A stretch of 64,000 nucleotides of DNA from Halorubrum salinarum (GTDB lineage: Archaea > Halobacteriota > Halobacteria > Halobacteriales > Haloferacaceae). The DNA is taken from NCBI RefSeq assembly GCF_013267195.1, contig NZ_CP053941.1, positions 248,001-312,000 on the forward strand, in the 5' to 3' direction. The notes below the pieces were generated by a model. The model had not been told where the DNA came from, ran no database searches, and worked only from the letters and a program-made list of their open reading frames with translations. A program made the translations under genes and the position numbers. This document shows, piece after piece, positions 60,345 through 64,000 of this stretch. The stretch's first letter is position 1. Each line of letters opens with the position of its first letter.

Positions 60345-62285
60345 ATGAGTGAGACCCCGCCAACCAGACTGGTTCTCCAGAGCCTTCTTGACGCCACAGC
60401 CGAGGTTGCGCTTTTGATAGACTCGGACGGTCTTGTCGTTGAGGAACTCCGGAACGACAGCGACCACGAGTTACTCGACTATGGCGACGAAGAGCTGACA
60501 AGCAAGACGCTGTGGAACGCGCTTCGGTCCTCTCAGCTTGAGCATCTCCGTACCACCATCGAAAAGGTATTCGACTGTGGAGAGACACGGCCGGTCGACA
60601 TTCAGATCGGCGTCGAGGGAAAAACGAGACAAGTAGAGGGGACGGTGAGTCCAGTCGGTGACGGAGAGCCCCGCTTTGCGTTGTTGACGATCGAGGACAC
60701 TACCCAGCAGATGGACAGACAACGTGCTCGTGATCTACTCAGCCGGGTCTTCGAGGTCGCTCCCATTGGTATCGTTGTCGTAGAACCGTCTGGGAACATA
60801 TCACGGGCGAATGGGCGTGCCGAAGATATCCTTGATCTAGAGCGAGAAGAAATTACCAGTCGGACGTACAAAGATCAAGAGTGGAATATAACCTATGACG
60901 ACGGCACACCGATTGCTTCCGACGAGCACCCAGTGACGAAAGTCCTACAGACTGGAGAGCCAGTTCTCGGCTTGGAACATTGGATTGAATTGCCGGATGG
61001 GACAAAAAAGTGGCTCTCAAGCCACTCTGCTCCGGTGTTGGACGAGGAGGGTGACGTTGAGTATGTCGTGGTCGGACTCGACGATATCACTCACGCGAAG
61101 TCTCGCGAAGAGCGACTGGAGTGGCTGGTTAGAAGCGAGGAACTGGCGGACATCGGCGGTTGGGAACTTGATCTCAAGACAGACACCGTCAGGGGAACGG
61201 CCGGTATGAACCAACTGCACGGAGATGACGACTATCCCCTCCCACTAGAGGAGGTCATCACACTGTATCACCCTGATGACCGTCGAGACATACGTGACGC
61301 GATCACCGCTTGTCGGGAGGAAGGCTCTCCGTTCGAGATTGAGGCCCGACGGCGGACAGCTGACGGGTACGAACGCTGGGTCCGTGTGGCTGGAGAGCGT
61401 GTCGAAGAAGAGGGAACAAAGAAAGTCCGCGGTGTCGTCCGAGACATCACGGTTGATAAGGAACGTGAGCAGCGACTCAGCGTGATGAATCGGGTATTAC
61501 GACATAATATCAGGAACCGTGCGAATGTCATACTTGGGCATGCTGATCTGGTGAAGGACGAGCTGGAGAAACTCGATGTCCCGGAAGAAATAAAAACAGA
61601 ACGACAGGAACTACTGGACTCGATCGAGAAGACATCAAAAGAAGGTCGGGATCTCCAGTCCGAGGTTCGCCTGTTGGAGAATTTATTGGCTGACCTACAA
61701 CAGTCGTCTGTAGAACGGGCTGAGACGGGTGTTGACATGATCAGGACTGCCTCGGTAGACCTCACAGAGCTATCCGAGAAGGTGCGTGCTTTTGACGACG
61801 CAATTGACCGTATCGACACTGTGGATAATGTCGAACTCAGCTCGGTCATCGGTGCCCTGGTCACCGAGTACGGCGAAGAGTTTCCCGAGGCCGATATCAA
61901 CGTTACCGGCGACGACGTGACGGTGACCGGTGACCGAGAGGTGCTTCGCGTGATCCTTCAGATCCCTATTGAGAACGCACTCCAACACTGTGAGGCACCG
62001 GAGCTGAGCATCTCAGTGACCGCGCCGTCGTCAAGGTCGGACCGGGTTGTTGTCAGCATCAAAGACGACGGACCTGGGATCCCCGAGTTAGAGAAGCGCT
62101 CGTTAGAAAAGGCTCAAGAGACACCAACGGCTCACAGCACAGGCATCGGACTGTGGACGATGCAGTGGCTCACCCGACGTATCGGAGGAGCAGTGTCCGT
62201 AGCGGAAAACACACACGGTGGAACGACGGTCGAATTGGAACTACCCATCTCCTTCGAGAGTAAACAGGCCCTCTCGTCGGAGTAG
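60345..62285 (+). CDS. PAS-domain histidine kinase
   Basis: A 646-residue soluble sensor kinase without membrane helices. Three PAS domains are visible: about 5-120 (LLDATAEVALLIDSDGLVVE), 125-250 (LLSRVFEVAPIGIVVVEPSG, with a PAC end VVGLDDITHAKSREE) and 260-370 (WLVRSEELADIGGWELDLKT, ending VRGVVRDITVDKERE). The kinase part has an H-box LRHNIRNRANVILGHADLVK with HN in the haloarchaeal style, N-box IENALQHCEAPELSIS, and G-boxes DDGPGIP and STGIGLWTMQWLTRRIGG. Such kinases sense small molecules, redox state or light; no response regulator is adjacent. It lies on the A/T-rich island and is intact, unlike its neighbour. Confidence 0.9.
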   Translation: MSETPPTRLVLQSLLDATAEVALLIDSDGLVVEELRNDSDHELLDYGDEELTSKTLWNALRSSQLEHLRTTIEKVFDCGETRPVDIQIGVEGKTRQVEGTVSPVGDGEPRFALLTIEDTTQQMDRQRARDLLSRVFEVAPIGIVVVEPSGNISRANGRAEDILDLEREEITSRTYKDQEWNITYDDGTPIASDEHPVTKVLQTGEPVLGLEHWIELPDGTKKWLSSHSAPVLDEEGDVEYVVVGLDDITHAKSREERLEWLVRSEELADIGGWELDLKTDTVRGTAGMNQLHGDDDYPLPLEEVITLYHPDDRRDIRDAITACREEGSPFEIEARRRTADGYERWVRVAGERVEEEGTKKVRGVVRDITVDKEREQRLSVMNRVLRHNIRNRANVILGHADLVKDELEKLDVPEEIKTERQELLDSIEKTSKEGRDLQSEVRLLENLLADLQQSSVERAETGVDMIRTASVDLTELSEKVRAFDDAIDRIDTVDNVELSSVIGALVTEYGEEFPEADINVTGDDVTVTGDREVLRVILQIPIENALQHCEAPELSISVTAPSSRSDRVVVSIKDDGPGIPELEKRSLEKAQETPTAHSTGIGLWTMQWLTRRIGGAVSVAENTHGGTTVELELPISFESKQALSSE

Positions 62286-62673
62286 TGTATCACTTGTAGT
62301 AGGACTCGTGTCGGGTATGTACGCTCAGGGTTATTACAATCGGTTTTTTGTATACTTTGGCGAGTATTGAGGCTACACCGCACATACTTTATTGATACGG
62401 AGCAATAGCCGGCACCTCATTTTTCGGGTGCCCGACACGCGCCCTGTATTCAGCACAGCCTCAAGAAACTATCAGCGCTTTAGGATTTCGACAGAGCCAC
62501 ACCCAGGTGTTCGCACTGCGCCAGCGTAGTGTTCCTAACCAGGATGATCGGCACACTTGAACCTAATTGGTTCGGCGACCACCACTTGTTCTAGGGTCTA
62601 CCGGCCCTTACAATCCGTAAAGTGAGCATCTCTACAATATGTGCCTCGTAGACCCAACTCTTCACCCAAATTG
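62286..62673. other. 388-base non-coding stretch between convergent island genes
   Basis: No reading frame of note lies here. It contains the right copy of the 16-base direct repeat (62484-62499), several T-rich tracts, including one at about 62342-62350 shortly after the kinase stop (CGGTTTTTTG), and A/T-rich sequence around 62380-62425. It may hold terminators of both flanking genes and remains of a mobile element. Confidence 0.5.
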
Positions 62674-64000
62674 CTAGTACCCGAATCTTTCTTGTGGGTC
62701 TAGCGGGTGCTTCTCCGACGTTTCTGGGAGAAACTCCTCAAAGAGAGTTTTAAGCTCAGAGGAACTGGCATGCTCGATCTCTGGGGCATTTTGGATACAC
62801 GAATACTCGAGGTCTTCTTCATAGAGCCATGCCCGCGTTTCATCATTCGGCTCTTCCCATGCCCAAACCTCCCCATTTACCTGTTTGTCGTTGTCGCTGA
62901 AGGCACCGACTTTCCTCTCTAACTGTGCTGTCAGTTCCGAGAGGCGCGAATTACTGAGGTCAACCTTGGTTTCGACGACTTTGATTTCATCCGGCTTTTC
63001 GATCCAGGCGTCGATTTCTTCTCCATTCACTGTATGGCTCCAGAACACCTCTCCATCGGAGTTGCGCCGAGCAAGAACGTAGGCACACGCCAGTTCAGCT
63101 ATTGTAGACCTTGCTGAATTGATACCCGACATGAGATTCGAGTTCGCTTCGGCAATCTCAAGATAGTCGTCAGAAAGCCGGGGAGATATCTCCTCAATGA
63201 AGTCGTCTCTGTCGACTTCTATCTCCAATCGCTTCACGGGGTTCAAATCGTCTATGTTATCGATGAGGTCTTCTACCCGACGGATTTTCCACTCGCCTTC
63301 AATTTCGTAGTCAGCTCCGACGCTATCGAATATCAGCCACCCAGATGGGTCACCAACGGCTCGCGGAGGAAGACGTTGAAGAATAGCGTACGTTACAACC
63401 GACCCTTCGTCGGCCACCGGATGGTTAAACCGCGTAACATGGATGGGAACCTCCTCGTCTTCGTACTTCGAATAGCTCATCGCGAGTCCCCACAGAGTCG
63501 TTTCGATCAGAGGGACCTTGCTAAATGTGGCATTCCCGAGCCACTCGACTTGCCGACTCCAATGCAACCCGAATGCTGTCCTCGCGCTCGGACTTATATC
63601 CTCAAGCTCACGATAATCGGTCTCTCTTAGTAGAGGGCCAAAATAGGATTTGAGGGCCTTTTGCTTGGAAGTCTCCAGTAGGTCGTCGGGGCCAAGTGAC
63701 CCTGCTGACTCATATCCATTGTAGCGATCATCAATCTTCTCGATGATGGAGTCGCGTATCTTGACCCGGAACGAATTGAGCGTCGTCTTTGGCTCGTTGC
63801 TGAGTCCTTCTTCCTCCAATTCCCAGGCATCACGCGGACTCCATCTTTCACTTTCGGTGAGTTTCCCAAGCTCCACTTTGTCGAGCTGGTCATCTGGGGC
63901 CAGCTCAGACCAAGCTACCTGTAGGGTAGCTGAATAGCCGAATATTGAATTTTCCCGTGGTCCAGTATCGACCCATGTATTGTAATTTGACGGGCCATAG
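62674..64000 (-). CDS. Unrecognised protein with a PD-(D/E)XK nuclease-like C-terminus, cut by the window edge
   Basis: At least 441 codons are open from the stop at 62674 up to the window edge at 64000, so the start lies outside; residues upstream of the first in-window start (YGPSNYNTWVDTGPRENSIF, then GYSATLQVAWSELAPDDQLD) look genuine. A C-terminal region has a Glu in an alpha helix (IAELACAYVLARRNSD), an Asp in NGEEIDAWIEKPDE and an ExK in IKVVETKVDLSNS, the order and spacing of a PD-(D/E)XK nuclease active site. The middle part (WLGNATFSKVPLIETTLWGL; YAILQRLPPRAVGDPSGWLI) is not recognised. It is on the island beside mobile-element-like repeats, so a defence or restriction function is possible but only inferred. 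Confidence 0.6.
   Translation of the reverse strand, partial: YGPSNYNTWVDTGPRENSIFGYSATLQVAWSELAPDDQLDKVELGKLTESERWSPRDAWELEEEGLSNEPKTTLNSFRVKIRDSIIEKIDDRYNGYESAGSLGPDDLLETSKQKALKSYFGPLLRETDYRELEDISPSARTAFGLHWSRQVEWLGNATFSKVPLIETTLWGLAMSYSKYEDEEVPIHVTRFNHPVADEGSVVTYAILQRLPPRAVGDPSGWLIFDSVGADYEIEGEWKIRRVEDLIDNIDDLNPVKRLEIEVDRDDFIEEISPRLSDDYLEIAEANSNLMSGINSARSTIAELACAYVLARRNSDGEVFWSHTVNGEEIDAWIEKPDEIKVVETKVDLSNSRLSELTAQLERKVGAFSDNDKQVNGEVWAWEEPNDETRAWLYEEDLEYSCIQNAPEIEHASSSELKTLFEEFLPETSEKHPLDPQERFGY

Overview
The window is a high-GC archaeal chromosome segment from a halophilic archaeon of the class Halobacteria. A Halorubrum-like member of the Haloferacales is my best guess. The evidence is the very acidic proteins, the many haloarchaea-restricted families (DUF63, DUF5788, DUF5793, DUF5797, GfcR, LonB, haloarchaeal glucose dehydrogenase), and promoters with a TATA box about 25-30 bases before the start codon, as expected for leaderless transcripts. 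From 1 to about 58,510 the sequence is ordinary core chromosome with dense, mostly operonic genes. From about 58,510 to the right edge it is visibly richer in A/T, holds broken genes and repeats, and looks like an integrated island.

Layout. 1-8.7 kb: FKBP isomerase (partial), CYTH protein, a MaoC hydratase / CitE-type lyase pair with glutamate dehydrogenase, Dph6, glutaredoxin, and the sugar pair gfcR / glucose dehydrogenase. 8.7-18.4 kb: a nine-gene Mrp-type cation/proton antiporter operon (mrpEFG, a DUF4040 subunit, mrpB, mrpC and three MrpD-like subunits). 18.6-25 kb: CoA synthesis genes (coaBC and phosphopantoate-beta-alanine ligase), DUF63, an Lrp regulator and the methylmalonyl-CoA mutase large subunit. 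25-32 kb: an ion and osmotic block with two Usp genes, two TrkH, one TrkA and an MscS channel, followed by YhbY. 32-38 kb: gatC-gatA, small haloarchaeal families, a Usp, an aminotransferase and lumazine synthase. 38-43.7 kb: msrA between two copies of a structured repeat, then a phosphoesterase, prolyl oligopeptidase and a flavin oxidoreductase. 43.9-58.2 kb: tRNA-Gly, a DoxX operon, a chemotaxis transducer, a Trm9-like methyltransferase, a pilus ATPase / membrane platform pair, SAM hydrolase-type protein, NadM, LonB and a CBS-ParB protein. 58.2-64 kb: a truncated Nop5 reading frame, a sensor kinase broken by a stop codon, an intact PAS histidine kinase and a PD-(D/E)XK-like protein that runs off the window.

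How the genes fit together. Much of the core deals with life in salt: Mrp antiporter for sodium and pH, Trk for potassium uptake, MscS for release, and Usp proteins alongside. Carbon flow is represented by glucose dehydrogenase under its likely regulator GfcR, and by MaoC, CitE, glutamate dehydrogenase and methylmalonyl-CoA mutase, which are all activities used in the methylaspartate cycle (the key mutase and ammonia-lyase genes of that cycle are not in this window).

The most unusual observation is a pair of about 235-base elements (37,928-38,161 and 38,888-39,127) in opposite orientation around msrA. Their helices are conserved while the paired bases change together, and each has a TATA-like box about 40 bases before the same end. 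They look like a transcribed structured RNA or a structured mobile repeat.
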